64,000 nt of DNA from Plasmopara viticola (Eukaryota > Oomycota > Peronosporomycetes > Peronosporales > Peronosporaceae): assembly GCA_001695595.3 (NCBI GenBank), contig MBPM02000060.1, positions 310,001 through 374,000 of the forward strand. The letters run 5' to 3'. This document shows positions 26,401 to 36,131 of this stretch, one piece after another. Position numbers and translations under genes: made by a program. The notes under the pieces are model-generated. The model was not told the DNA's origin, made no database searches, and saw only the letters and a program-made list of their open reading frames with translations. Numbering within the stretch: the first letter of the stretch is position 1; each line of letters begins with the position of its first letter.

Positions 26401-29400
26401 ATAATCTCCATTATCTCTGCTTCCAAAACATTGCCAGGTGGAACTTGAAATTCCTTTCCTTCACTATTGCGTAGAGCCACAAAACTTGGTGCTTTAACTG
26501 TCTGCATTCCGATTTTTAAATACAGTGGTCGTCCCTGTAAATACTTGTCGATAGACTTCTTGCCAACGTTTGCCGTGTCAATTCCCTGAGCTTGAAGCCA
26601 GCGAAGCAGACGCTCTTCTGCTGATAGTCCGCTACTCTCGTCGCCACAATCAGTAGATAGCTTTGTTCCAAAACAATGCCAATTGTGAACGTACGCAATG
26701 GAACCTATCATTCCAGAAATTTTCAAAGCATCATACTCCGAAGGCCGCAAGTTCACATATAGAAGAGCCAGATACGAATGGATTACGCACGCCGTTTGGA
26801 GATTGCTTCCATCCTCCGCTTCATGGAGCCACCTCTTTAGTGTCGAATGCCCAAACCCAAATGCGTAGGCCATTAACTGAGACCGATATACCTCCATCTT
26901 TGTAATTTGGGCTTGATCACCAATATTAAAGCATCGATCGAGGGCAAAAGTGATATAGCGCAAAACATCAATTCCTAATTTAATGATAAAAAGAATAAAG
27001 CGAGCTTCAGCCGAATGAACAGACGCCTCGCTAAGCTCCTTCACATCACTTAGCATCTTGAGTAATGGAACCATCGTGGCTTCTGGAGCATGAAGTAATT
27101 CATTTAACAGCAGCCCGTTCATCGTACCGAGATAATCTTCAAATTTCTGATGATTATCGCTCGCATCAAACGTCCGTTGAACTGCTTCCTCGTGCATCAA
27201 AAGGTTCGACTTGCGCAAAGGAATGTGGGAAATGTCTGTAGCTGCCTCATCAGAAACCCAGTTCCCACCTTCAAACAGAACGGCACGAAACAATTGCTGA
27301 AGCATTGGATTAAACAGATACGTCACTCGATCTCGTGAGGAAAAAAATGACACCACGAGAGGAATTCGTGTGTATGGCACCGTCAGGTAGCTCATGAGAT
27401 ATTCAGACTCTTCCGTAGATAATGTTCCATTGTATGTAGGGAGAACAGACAGATGCATGATATCATCTTCTGTGACATCAGTAAAAAGACGTTCCGTTGA
27501 TGCAGTACTTGAACTTTCAATCAAGATTGTACTTAGGTTCGCAGGACTCAGGACAACTGGGCCTTCACCAAAGTAGACCTTCCTTTCCATGAACCCTTCC
27601 ACTTCCACATCAGCGATATCTTGGTCAAGTCCACGAACATTAATGACTTCCCACTTAAACGTAGCATGAAGAAGTAGATTTAATCCTCGCTCATTGAAAA
27701 AATTTCGTCGATGAGTTGCTGGTGAATCATCGAATGAAAGCTGCCACATTTGCCAGTGTTTATGCGCAGTGCGGCGCCTCATGAGCTCCACTTCCTTCGT
27801 CTCCATTGTAACCAGGAGCTTGACTACCATAACCAAATCGCGAGTTAGCCCCACTTCCGGATGTTCCTCTGCCATGGGTGTGGCATCACCGCAAAACCAC
27901 TCCATCAAAGCTTCCATTTCAGTTGGCGGGGTCTTACTGTCTCGATCAATCAGCTGGTATTGATATCGCTCTAAAAGGCGGCGAAAAAACAGAAGCGTCG
28001 TAGAATATCTTTTTATTTCAATTTTGTCTTCCGGCATGTGGTAATCAAAAAGCTGTCGTTTACCCTTTATGTCTTGGCTGTGGAAATAAGCGAGAACTTG
28101 GCTCCGAACCACGCAAAAGTTTGGCCGCACAAACTCCATCGTTGACGTCACCTTTTGCATGGAGAAATTAGCTTTGCAAAATGTGTGCGCCAACACATAC
28201 CCGCCATCCTCTTCCATCATCAAAGTTAACTCCAGTGGCTGATCAACTGCCGGTGTGCGTATAAGCGCGTCGTATATAGCCAAAACACACAATGCAGCCA
28301 GCGCGCGTTCGGAGTCAAAGTGCCGAGCTGGCTGCTCCATCGATTGCCACACGGACCCAAGAATCATCAGCAAGGAACACAATTGCTTCAGACATCGAAG
28401 TTGCATATTCTTCGTTACAGCTTTACGCCACATGCACGTGGACGAAGCGCTTCCGTCATTACTTATAGGGTCCGGCACGGGTAGCATTTCCACCAACACA
28501 CTTGTAATAAGTTGGATGACTTCGTAATGCAAGGCCACGCGTGAAGATGATGAGCCTTCTGCGGCTCGCTTAAGCAAAGACTCACATAAGGCCTTACACC
28601 TGACAAACGCTGCGACTGCCAATGCAATAGACGTTACGCGCTCCGGCACATCCAAAAAATTGCTAAGAATGGGGCTTGCGAGCGCCAGAAAATTTCCTGC
28701 ATACTCGTTTTCTTGGCCTCGCAGATGGAGCAAATCCACATTAGCGTACAACGCAAGAGGAAACGCTTCGCCCAGAGTAGCCGTTTCCAGATTTTCTTTG
28801 TCTATGGAGCTAGCAGCAATTCTTGCTGACTTGAGTAAGTGGTTTGCATGATTAAGTAGCTCATTCACGTGCCTAATTTCACGAGCTTGCATATTATTAC
28901 GTTCATGGTGATATAACGTTTTCAGGCCAATTTGCTTTACACCCATAGCGATGCACGTGGTTTCGGATACAGAGAGATTTGACCGTGGCAATGCAAAATG
29001 TTCCTTGGTCCACGGATAGAAATTGCCGATTGGATCCGACAGCACCACTTCCTTGCCCATAGGAGTCAGAACAGCCCCGTCAGGTCCTCGCAGAATGAGT
29101 TGAGGTACATCAGTCACATTGAATGTCTGCATGAGATTCTCCCTGGCCCTCATTTCAGCAAAAGGCACCATCAGCCATGTGTGCCCCGGTAAATTCTCCA
29201 TAAACGCTGCATAATCATCTTCTTTCTGGTCAACAGAGACCACAATCAGCACAAACTGTTTTCCTCTTGCATACAGCTTTTCGCTTAATGTTGTCAACGC
29301 TTTGGTCAAGCTATGGCAATCACGCGACTTAGACGAAGTAAAATAAATACCAACGACAGCTTTTGAATCGATATCTGATACAGTGTGAGAGCCTTGTAGT

Positions 29401-30386
29401 GAATCTTGCAACAAAAAAGTCGACAGTATTCGTAGCGCGTTGTCTAACGCTCCTTCTTCAATTCCTTTAGCGGGGTTTTCAGCAATCTCTAGCCCCTTGA
29501 CGACTTGTTGAAACAAACGGTAGCGTAGCTTGTATAAAATAAGATACTTCACCTCGTCATTCGTGAAAGCTCGACTTCGCAAACATAGATACCGCACTGC
29601 TTCGATGACGCTCTTACAAAAGCCCAGTTGACTTCGTTGAGCTGTGTGCGCACCATTTAATGACGTGTTCGCCCAATTTGCAGAGCCTTCATGCGCCGTC
29701 ACTTTGCTTGCTAATGGCAACAACTTGTCACCTGCAAGCCAAGGTAGCAGAACGTCATAGATAGTCTCTACTCGATGGTACTCGGACGGGGGCTTGCACA
29801 TCCAAAGTGAGAAAAGAAGTGTCCAAAAGGCCATATCCAGAAAACGAGCAGCTGGAATGGCGTCAACCCAAATGCAGGACTGCACACGAATCTTGTTTGC
29901 CCCGTTTTCCACTCTGCGAGGGTGATACATCTCTGCACCCGGGCCCTTGTTGCATACTACAAATGAATACTCAGCGTCATTCTTTTTTTCCACAACGTAA
30001 ATGATCGAGTGACTAGTGACGTTTCCCACGTAGCCACCGGGAACGAGCATAGGCTGCCCCACCTGGAGTTTCATGAGCTCGGCTTTCCATTCGGCCAAAA
30101 ATGTCTGGAACTGTGCGGCGTCCTCAATCTTGGCTCCCTTTGTGGACCACTTGTGGCAGTTTAAAAGCTGAGGTAAAAGCGTCATCTGTAACACGCGCTC
30201 CTGCTCGACTGTCAGCGAGAACGTCACGGCATCCGGCTCGTTGTCGGCTTGTTGTTGCGGCTGAAGCAGATGAGTAAAGTCACGAAGCACGCTCACGAGC
30301 GCCTCCGGGTCTCCGCCTACCTCATAAGGCGTGCCCCGCAGATACGGGTCACCGAAAATGCCCAGAAAAGCCGCAGAGCGCCACAT
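17457..30386 (-). CDS. Giant DUF3638/DUF3645-type protein with UBA, zinc fingers and ATPase motifs
   Basis: Single exon, about 4,309 residues. Numbering from the first in-frame ATG (30386), I see: a thioredoxin-fold-like segment near 340-460 (VVGIYFTSSKSRDCH, DVPQLILRGPDG); a RanBP2-type finger near 1490 (WECPACTCANFN); two UBA-like blocks near 1825-1920 (VVQLMAMGFSYAGCELAL); a P-loop near 2860 (MGAGKTT); DEVD near 3016; GFSGTP near 3370; TGMDI near 3504 and YAQGAFRMRG near 3530; an EF-hand near 4110 (DKDEDSVLSVEE); and three RanBP2-type fingers near 4200-4309. Homologues are usually labelled ubiquitinyl hydrolase 1, but I see no clear cysteine-protease motif. The parts suggest a cytosolic ubiquitin-binding ATPase; this role is inference. 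The frame is open upstream to a TAG but has only a TTG before 30386, so a short 5' exon remains possible. Confidence 0.85.
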   Translation of the reverse strand: MWRSAAFLGIFGDPYLRGTPYEVGGDPEALVSVLRDFTHLLQPQQQADNEPDAVTFSLTVEQERVLQMTLLPQLLNCHKWSTKGAKIEDAAQFQTFLAEWKAELMKLQVGQPMLVPGGYVGNVTSHSIIYVVEKKNDAEYSFVVCNKGPGAEMYHPRRVENGANKIRVQSCIWVDAIPAARFLDMAFWTLLFSLWMCKPPSEYHRVETIYDVLLPWLAGDKLLPLASKVTAHEGSANWANTSLNGAHTAQRSQLGFCKSVIEAVRYLCLRSRAFTNDEVKYLILYKLRYRLFQQVVKGLEIAENPAKGIEEGALDNALRILSTFLLQDSLQGSHTVSDIDSKAVVGIYFTSSKSRDCHSLTKALTTLSEKLYARGKQFVLIVVSVDQKEDDYAAFMENLPGHTWLMVPFAEMRARENLMQTFNVTDVPQLILRGPDGAVLTPMGKEVVLSDPIGNFYPWTKEHFALPRSNLSVSETTCIAMGVKQIGLKTLYHHERNNMQAREIRHVNELLNHANHLLKSARIAASSIDKENLETATLGEAFPLALYANVDLLHLRGQENEYAGNFLALASPILSNFLDVPERVTSIALAVAAFVRCKALCESLLKRAAEGSSSSRVALHYEVIQLITSVLVEMLPVPDPISNDGSASSTCMWRKAVTKNMQLRCLKQLCSLLMILGSVWQSMEQPARHFDSERALAALCVLAIYDALIRTPAVDQPLELTLMMEEDGGYVLAHTFCKANFSMQKVTSTMEFVRPNFCVVRSQVLAYFHSQDIKGKRQLFDYHMPEDKIEIKRYSTTLLFFRRLLERYQYQLIDRDSKTPPTEMEALMEWFCGDATPMAEEHPEVGLTRDLVMVVKLLVTMETKEVELMRRRTAHKHWQMWQLSFDDSPATHRRNFFNERGLNLLLHATFKWEVINVRGLDQDIADVEVEGFMERKVYFGEGPVVLSPANLSTILIESSSTASTERLFTDVTEDDIMHLSVLPTYNGTLSTEESEYLMSYLTVPYTRIPLVVSFFSSRDRVTYLFNPMLQQLFRAVLFEGGNWVSDEAATDISHIPLRKSNLLMHEEAVQRTFDASDNHQKFEDYLGTMNGLLLNELLHAPEATMVPLLKMLSDVKELSEASVHSAEARFILFIIKLGIDVLRYITFALDRCFNIGDQAQITKMEVYRSQLMAYAFGFGHSTLKRWLHEAEDGSNLQTACVIHSYLALLYVNLRPSEYDALKISGMIGSIAYVHNWHCFGTKLSTDCGDESSGLSAEERLLRWLQAQGIDTANVGKKSIDKYLQGRPLYLKIGMQTVKAPSFVALRNSEGKEFQVPPGNVLEAEIMEIIQLHRRSIVHWLKDLSKDDRNKVLSDIVQIALRSQKHNVIWDWIEESDMGGVGKYRCREQELKLDAQTGEILWRNDELKPVPDSMTQYADYMALFGNKSLHCGLVARQEHRLWVNIVGTNFQLVEWDDPIDEIDQGVGAPVMLKPGNLEYPNGKSQELKMYWECPACTCANFNGDNPNATCDVCGAPHIARAPSQLSRESHKKSSKRPGDDGFHYLGTSFSRPFDIYSETEHPHTSEQWFVDLVGTALRLLYPLTPDDKKLPYKLFLPSDPMPASSNQVRLLGLDRGFDDKEKEKIATFKEIVAYRSLKVMHMYALVSHGRRLYRKLIFTSNSRFTYHNFPLNIAPDRGPVDPALLRASGEATDLQLRGGSLVILRRNHSLNGIEQFVPPRLLQGIVPSCLLENFRFWIGEDGRLRGEPVDAKSQWFRYRVEVDIKETGQALISRLSVLTSFSRIDRSRHGSERTAASTQMQPPITPLQASKRPAAGPPLPSLSNPTEISDDDVVQLMAMGFSYAGCELALRENHNSVSLAAQWLLDENNQMKIIAAEEAAASGEVALSPEELNEQNIGLLMSLEGSFSRVAIEYALALFDNDLELVKAWLVDPVNVAEIKRAEAATLDVKNDSIEYGPSDMEEETKAGDDDDVLEIVEESIGEIFHLFSLLDACSAHENSEFLMLAHLLSRVEDLSHILIWCKSTNAAITSSGLSCISFIELPRLKLKLQPMKDLKTGRIRLNVIGQSGWFVSDLTIAVPENCFNYLRNLVKFAPDCLVLESDTTDLKLICPNHDLYRPALRGEPFSSTLISDRCSVDWQQAMETRFYTYPVHSSHTFLLPSSLSSTLYLVLTSLLTRNYAIAMEFIVGCNVDVRFTDEEKRVFDQLSKTLDDRHPDACACRIRLTLSIAYSDNEAPWTLGGELYDYLTTSDHVSAKCRLSIEEEKEALAKCHQQSPLLLLRKEFCDHVQPNTTTNFDFKLTRSRVGGQPWMKLCLYSKEYLATHGKKLSIVRYNRPKHVVGIGNIFLIDDDEAGKLVWNCSVVGDEISGANRGLGFLFLYECLNRQLIIRLGGEDCTHSFGDLFARFLYLKLSRWGRETVDDGEEECAPSYAMAQLALVISHPHGAWPSIPCDEESVHLLSRGANLYSELTVGTMLKHFVDFGDMEFQSRLASEDHQARIIRPIKGQFSELHHTGEHVFKLHIAPTDDLRTFDASNASCDERFFAVDKNCLINPEFPLETIDVKSLITFCDPEAKVGSRLPFDLSKHPVAQGAAAKELLTRLNDDIAINAHAVNKSKDAFITGLTPVDLTSPGERFTGNYAIETIQKVIQLCEDLRLKDRKTVEEGIEMLELQLNMISCENRGSIEEIAAIDRFEMQRLVGMYPRVTFDFLTSLLASNTFEADLRARNPFVVDVNPNLAEKISLILFLCSRIVHLNRSVQAARALVKHFDTLVVPQKGDEYFRRVKQTCQASRDLADLLLSKRFYLHGNAQGDYKKWQFDPRFLVFEYVFDILLRGRQVQMIDSFTTSLAKGNSRVQQMIMGAGKTTVVGPLLTYILADKEHLVTHVMPTALLEQSRQVLQSRFSNGVFRRRIFTLKFDRATSDDPAAALRMFTKLNCARRHGDVVCASPEAIKSILLKFVELLHSLDESSDTIELPLTAASQCSRRLKRVLEDRSEMADELHKTLRLWQNGILIMDEVDVLLHPLRSELNFPIGNKFPIDLAANRWELPIFLIDAVLASPNKSDDLSILITQLHAVLDEGYTTHALQRFPHLVLLDMEFYESRMLPLLSGLAIEWLLNLFRMGKMKVSVDRLQRYLLCSRADLHSDDSLKVDIENGLSESSIKLLNLARDWLRTILPHVLSKINRVSYGLLREEYRAATASGDSGGNTRSRLSLAVPFIGKDVPSRSSEFAHPDVLIGLTILAYRYEGIRVSDLVRIVSQLKQDFSRQLGPRDQRPACVMFREWVQTGLTAISRAKQDPLGGVLPLPLFQLRDSAQVSRLHNLIAKLTGVVYFYLRQHIFPSCMNFQTLKLSACGHELGSNSLFAKRIGFSGTPSNLLPLDLGECYYEPRSDGKIFEALTNERIVTVERKLKWTAQSLLFDIAHADPPVHALIDTGALITGFDNQEVAAFLLRELPNEMEGVVYLDENDRQMILLRDHISAMPLVQCGLSPSKRFTFYDQVHTTGMDIKQCVNARAVVTLGKDMTFRDYAQGAFRMRGIATGQTICIFLIPEVENRILHEMKVARIGLSSQGSAQERLHEFLMLVPAWLLINSMRMESMQLVQLSLQELHNIWRRRALYCLLDEITTATSKKASPSSRLRRFLSSQNDSNKAWLRNCIKKFRVEISYTVDASVPTKKRLCDVIENLIESHKEFLETTEEIARVTAVKQRLALSSGSQQEVLAEDDSQQGNLRLTAEVVHENEAEAAEEAEEEAEQEEQKMSAFTRDDEHPVPWSTSVLAQPPTGAALLSGYDAVVKPSALEDEASVFYPFAHFQAHTECPTIAFPPELLMSGNFFRRRWVGLGERRLKNVGFILEWSPLLHQEAMKSVVQHFFMALSAADGSNSSANELAVEAFRMALEMFQASPDAVSDALKNAVADTTSRMPVYLATVSLAEGETIRCMIHKKHPVFQISQVQLRTSEGELIESSSFFSAWVPKVASIVEIEQTSRHKIIAVGIQCFRFFNNEMYYTPKEFELLQEGLATVPCSQRQEFFECLLRLRRRERHLWGDTPLAKVFTAQSEWHRLSARARLQQFQTSLLRKQRQHRKRKVKDSGFKSSTANVHLAVALRRFDKDEDSVLSVEEVHKCFESFQLGFSSKELNEIIEVILDTCCTENMQDHAQGIPIETICRAFNISHKEMIRAFLRDDEETARAVAGLCAETSWSCPVCTYVNEGVSATCGVCNEQNLKFQGDAQEPLQHWRCGNCTYINQPDDMCCAICELDVNGQRGVPRGKWVCAGDQGGCTFLNAMTTFYCEVCNRARPDLASTRF

Positions 30387-33300
30387 CAAGCGAAGAAGAT
30401 GCGGACTGTTTGCAATCAAAGATCGAGCGATAATTCTCAGAAAGCTACCACGACCACCGCTACATTTTGGTTGTGTTGTTTGCTATCGTAAATATTGACT
30501 ACTTTTTTCTTTTTTGCCTTTGACGTCAAATAAACCAATCACCGACTTTTGCAATCTGACGACGTAACCCTCTCAATTAATTATAAGAAGATAACACAAA
30601 ACTTGATAGTAAAGTATGAGGACAGTCAAATCCTAACGACAGATACTGATCTGCTACTCATATTGTTCCTAAGTTTAGGAAAAGAATTCAATCTGAAATC
30701 ATGCTTTCTGCAAGCAATGAGCTACGGACGCCCCGCTGTACTACGATACTTATCAGTACCATTACCAGAATTAGTTCTACTCTGACGAACTGACTGCTGT
30801 AATGTGGACAGGCTAACGCGTAAAATAATCGCAGTTGATCTTAATTAATAATATCATGATTAATCTGATATGTGGAGCAGCGTAGCCAATCGTATCGTGG
30901 CATTTTTTATTTAGGTCAGATTACCGATGATAAAAATACACATCTTTTCACGAAATTGGCATATGTCGATTGGATAGCAGAAAGACATTGTGCGTAGGAC
31001 TTGCGAGCAATTTACAAATTAAAACCGTTTTCCCCACCCAAAGTAAGCTAATACCCGATCGAGCATCCCTCTTTTTTCGCCTGACTACGCGTACCTTGTG
31101 CAGTCACGTGCTCTTCAATCCGCTAAATCAAGAAGAAGCCTGAAGTGTCTGTCCACAGCTTTGTTTGAGAGGGTTGACAGCTCTCATTATATAAAGGTGC
31201 TTTTTCTTTGTCACCGTCTCTATTGGCGGACTGTACACGGGCGCAGCCCACACAAAAATGTTCCTCGTATACCCGACATCGTGTGAGAAGTCCGTGGATG
31301 TGGTATTAAATACCGGACTTACTATTAGAAGGACTAATTTACAGAGTTGAGGTCCATCATGAGGCTCGGTCCCATTGAACTTAGCTATGATGATGATTGT
31401 GTGGCAGAATGCCGCGCTGCTAGCCTGCATACGGTCATCCGATGATCAATCGTTTGTGATGATGCCCGCCATATATGGCTTATGTGTCCTTTTCGCAAAG
31501 CTTGAAGAGCCAAAATCTGTGGTTCAACAATTCGTCGAGTAAACTGTGGGAAAACGGTAGCTTTTAGTAGGCATGGGACGGCCAGTCGAAAAATAAATCG
31601 GGTCAGGCCGAGTCTTATGAAATATGTAGGTCGACAGGTCTTATTCTCAGCTCGCACTTGATCGTGCTTGGTATCTGACTCGTTGGTGGTAAAAGCAACC
31701 ATGAAGGGCTTTAATATTCATAAATCATCCTCGTTGACTTTGAGGTCTAAAAAAATCGCGATCAAGGTTTACTGTTCGGGGAGGCTAGCCAATATTTGAG
31801 CGCAATAATTATGCACAAAGGTGCGACAGCGTTACTCTTACCTAAGCAACAATAACAGAAGTCATTGATCATCGAATAAAGGTAGATCTAGACCCAAGGT
31901 TGCCGGCCTCAACAGCATCGAGCGCTTTCTAGTCCTAGACATAAATGCGCAGTCTTCCCGCATTCTGGGTTTGACTGGCTGGAGCTTTTTAGTTTATAGG
32001 TTGGTTGGGAGCCAAAGACCTTCGATGCCATCCCATTTTTTTAGAAAAGCTTTGACGATACATGGTCCCACCTCGTCGAGGGAGCAAAAGCGCTACAAGC
32101 GAGAACACTGGAGCAAGTCGGATTATTTGTTGAGCATCGTAATGTCAAAAATTAAAAAAAGAACTGCGTTGAGGTAATAATTAGAGATCGCGGAGTGGCG
32201 CGTAAGCACTGAGCAATGCTAGCATTTCATATCAATATGATTGGTTCTATGCTAAGATAGTATCGATAAGGTCCTACCTTTACCCACATACGAAAGGCCA
32301 TTGCCGAGTCACGCAGTATATGGCTCCGTGAATGTCAAAATGGCTTTCAAACGATTCAGCAACGTTTAGTCCATTGGTCACACTATTGCTTTGATCATTA
32401 CAGGCTTCTTCCTGAATGCACTAAAGCGATATGTTCCGCCATAGCCGCACTGCCAAAGGCCAGTTGGCTCTGAAGATTTTTACATCGGTCTACCTGATCG
32501 AAGGTCTTGAATTCATAAGCACTGATCAATGATCGTCACCAGCGCTCACTATGTACATTGTTGGTCTAAGGTCGAGACATCCGAGATGCTCTTGCTCTGA
32601 CGCATATAGAAAGCAAACGTACCGCTGAGCCATACTTTTTTATGAATTCAGCTGACGTCTGCGCGTAAATGCACGGTCGTGTCAACACGTATACAACAAG
32701 AAACACCGTCTAAAAAAACGTATGACGCAGCGACGCATGACAGTCTTTGACGAGACATGGCGTCTCTACTTGGACGGGAAGGATTAGTAAAAATGTGCAT
32801 ATATTTCAATAGCGCTCGGCTGTGTATTCTTATGATTTAGGATAACGGTACGCACAAAGGCTTAACGAGCCCAAACCCTGTTTTTGTCATCTGATAATTC
32901 TGCTTGAGCTGGTGGGCTGTCCACGGAAGAGCTAGGCTTATAAATCCGACCACATAGCCAAGATTAATAGAGATTATCGCTCTATTATAGCAATATGAAG
33001 TGGTTTTTGGAGACTATGATGAAGTCACTAATGGCACAATAAGGATCTTTTATTGTAAAAGATCCATCAGGGTATAATACTTCGGTTAAGAAAATTAAAA
33101 AATTGGTCTCACGAACCCTGTTTGTGTGCTAACCCCTGATAGAGCTGTATGTCATGAAAAATACCTGGTCGCATAGCATACCGCTAGGCGTACTACCCGT
33201 CGTGACGGGTATAGCTGATTTCCTCATCTGGATTAAATAGTAGCCATCTATCAAATTCAGTAATCGTCATATTTGGTTCGGTTTTCGATTGGAGAAATTC

Positions 33301-36060
33301 GAAGATGAGTGCGGAATTGTCAACTTCCGCACTTTTTCGGGAGAAGAAGGCATCAATGACCTCGTGGCAGTATATTTTATCGTACCCCAGCGGCATGAGA
33401 TAAGTTTCTTGCTTCTCTGCTGTATTTGGTGTGATTGAGACATCTACTTCTAAACTAGGGACATATTATTGACCTCGAGGTAAAATTTGATCTCTTACAC
33501 ATGGTTGCTGAAATGTTATGCTAATGGTATAGCCAGAAATTCCATTTATTGATGGGGTCGTTCGTGACTTTGCGTGAATAATTTTGTAATGAATCTTTTT
33601 TTAAAATATGCTATACAGTTTAGGTAGTACGTTGTTATTCACCTATGATGCTGCACTACCATTTGTAGTTTTTCGAACCTATGCTAACCCACTTGAAGAA
33701 CTTTGCTACCCATAATATCTCACCTACCATCGAGAATATGCTCCCTATATTCAGAGCGCAATCTTTAATTATTCAGGAGCCGTAACGCAAGTGGAAGTAG
33801 GCTACCCGCTATTATAGTTAATGGAGACAACAGGATCGTCGATACCTTCGTATTTATCTCTGGTGTATACTTGCCGAGGCTTCCTCCAAAGGTGCCGTTC
33901 ACTAGGAGCATGACACATCGAAGCCCCGTTGCGTGCTGGCATATACGTCTTTGCCCTACCAATCGGCCATAGGCTTGTTAACGGCAACTTGATATCAAGT
34001 CAATCAAAAATTACTCCGTGCTATCGGTATTTTTGGATCGCAAAGTCAGGCCTCTATCGCCTAATGTTCAAGAATGTCGCATCAGCTAGTCGGGCCAAGC
34101 CTGACTCAGCGAAATTGATTGCTTTCGTTGGTTTCTTAAGGCATCGGCCAACCTGTTTAAGTCTGCCGCAATAATTTGCCGCTGCGCAAAATTTCGCGAC
34201 GAGCCGAAGTTCGCCAAGACTCGTTTACTTGCGATTTAAGCAGCTATATATTGCCGATAGATCAACCTGTAAGAGCTGTTAATTTCTTTCCTCACACTAT
34301 ATATCGCTTACACACCCATCACGAGAATTTGGGTGTTCAGTAATAAAGATCTTTCCTGTCACTGATACTAAGCGCATTTATGAATCTGGGAGCACGGCTT
34401 CTGCCAGCGATCCCCGAAGTTATTGGGATAGACACGGATCACGTGCCCTTGTTTGCCACAGATCCGTAGGGAGAACTGCATTTTCTGGCAACACTTAAGT
34501 CAATTAGGACTGATTTCGCGGTAGCAGGCCCAAAAACGTCACTGCTTGAGATACTGTAATCGAGTATTCCCTTATTCATGGCATTCTGTAAAGTCAAGCC
34601 TGGTTATAGCTATACTTTCTTCGAAAGCGACCTCAAGTATCTTTCTATCGTTGCCGCCTACACCAGACCTATTCTTTGGGCACCTGAAAAAACAGTCACA
34701 TTGACTTATTTGGCATATCATGCGCAATAAGTAGTAGTAGTGTCAAGTCTGTTAGTGTAGGAATATACCCATAATGTCTACACCTGCCATGCTTACAACA
34801 AGGAAGCTTAAACGCTAGTGGGTTTTAAAGTTTGCCAATAGAAACGCTGCTTTTATGGTATCCTAGGATTCAATACACATCAGAGAATTGGTTCCACAGT
34901 TGTATGCCCAATTTTCAGCTTGGCCTATCATGTAAACGCCATGCACACCTGATCGTCCGCTATCACGCCCGCTTAAGTGCTTAGTATTAATTTTGTTTAA
35001 AACGGGATTGTTTTTCTTTCTTTTCTTTTTATAGACAGAACCTTTAGCTTTCCAACTTAGACCTCACCATTGACGCTACCACAGGGGTTGCCTGACCTTG
35101 TGCTACCTAATCCCTACAGCATAAACTTTGCTCGTAGATCTCAAGCGCCGTGACGCGTTCCAGCTACTTGGCGGCAGGAAGGGTTGCAAATAGAGCCGCC
35201 TCAAGCCGTCGAGTCTTTCGAGCAGTACAAATGGGTCATTTGACGGATGCGGATTGATGATTCTTAACGTCTTTAAACCTCTGCAAAGGCTTAAATTGAT
35301 CTAGTCTATTTATGCAGACTTCAAACGCCAGAATTCGCTGAGATATGCGAGCTTTTGTTGACTAAATGTTCGTCTTGAAAGATTGACGTCTGCAATAAAA
35401 GGCAAGTTGTAAGCCGGCGACTTCTTTCCTTTTATATTACCAAAATATGCAAACCAATATTAAAACCAATGGGTACCCAGGACATTTTTTTTATTAATTA
35501 TTACATAGGAGCCATCAGATATTAGAAGACATCTTTTTGTTAATTCTTACTGTATCCATGTCTTACAGTAGTCCACTACGTTGCAAGCGTTGCACTTGTC
35601 GCTCCCCCGTTACCGAAATTCAATACGGCAAGAACCAACAGCATAGCAACCACTTTGAAATTTAGAATGATTAAAGGGTACGGTAGTATAAAGCCAACAT
35701 GAATGAAAGAAGACACTTATAACAATTCCCTCCTCGCTTAATTATGCGATGAGCTCTCCATTATCTTTGATACGTAACGTCACAAACCATTAAAGGTAGA
35801 AGAAGGGCTGAGTAGGCCTCCCCACATGATTGGCTCTGCGTCGCGAATAACAGACTTTAATGGCTGTGTTTGCGATACGGACCATCCAAAAAGCGCCACG
35901 CTGTACAGTGTATGGCTACGATGCATCAACTAAATTCAGGTACCAGCCCGTCATCTGTGAAGAGAGGGACTGTTGCTCGTCTGACTTGTATTTATCTGCC
36001 CGCCTTCAAGAGGTCAAGAAAAGAACAGTTTGCTTCGAACGAATTCGGTTCGCCATCAAT
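30387..36060. other. Gene-poor spacer
   Basis: The first 200 bases must contain the promoter of the giant gene. The remaining 5.5 kb holds no confident gene. One frame at 33193-33396 looks protein-like (listed separately). Short poly-pyrimidine tracts occur near 35010-35033. No long repeats or element ends were recognised. Confidence 0.5.
33193..33396 (-). pseudogene. Protein-like fragment of unknown family
   Basis: The minus-strand frame reads MPLGYDKIYCHEVIDAFFSR at its start and TEFDRWLLFNPDEEI near its end, 67 residues with balanced soluble composition. The frame stays open about 27 codons upstream of the ATG, to a TAA. This looks more like a piece of a real protein than chance, but no domain, signal peptide or RXLR motif is visible. 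It may be a decayed gene end or an exon of an unrecognised gene. Confidence 0.25.
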
Positions 36061-36076
36061 CTCATTCTTCAATTTG
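36061..36076 (+). promoter_or_regulatory. Oomycete Inr/FPR core promoter of the bZIP-like gene
   Basis: CTCATTCTTCAATTTG matches the bipartite oomycete initiator plus flanking promoter region (GCTCATTYYNCAWTTT) almost base for base. It lies 56-71 bases upstream of the ATG at 36132, a normal 5' leader length. This supports both the gene and the chosen start. Confidence 0.75.
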
Positions 36077-36131
36077 TCATAGCGGCTCCAACTCCCTCAA
36101 CTATTCAAGTACTTCTCAGACAACCACCAAT

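Noticed and set aside
33900..34000. ACWHIRLCPTNR resembles the Copia pre-integrase WH.RLGH motif.
   Set aside because: No following zinc or integrase motif in any frame; too short to support.
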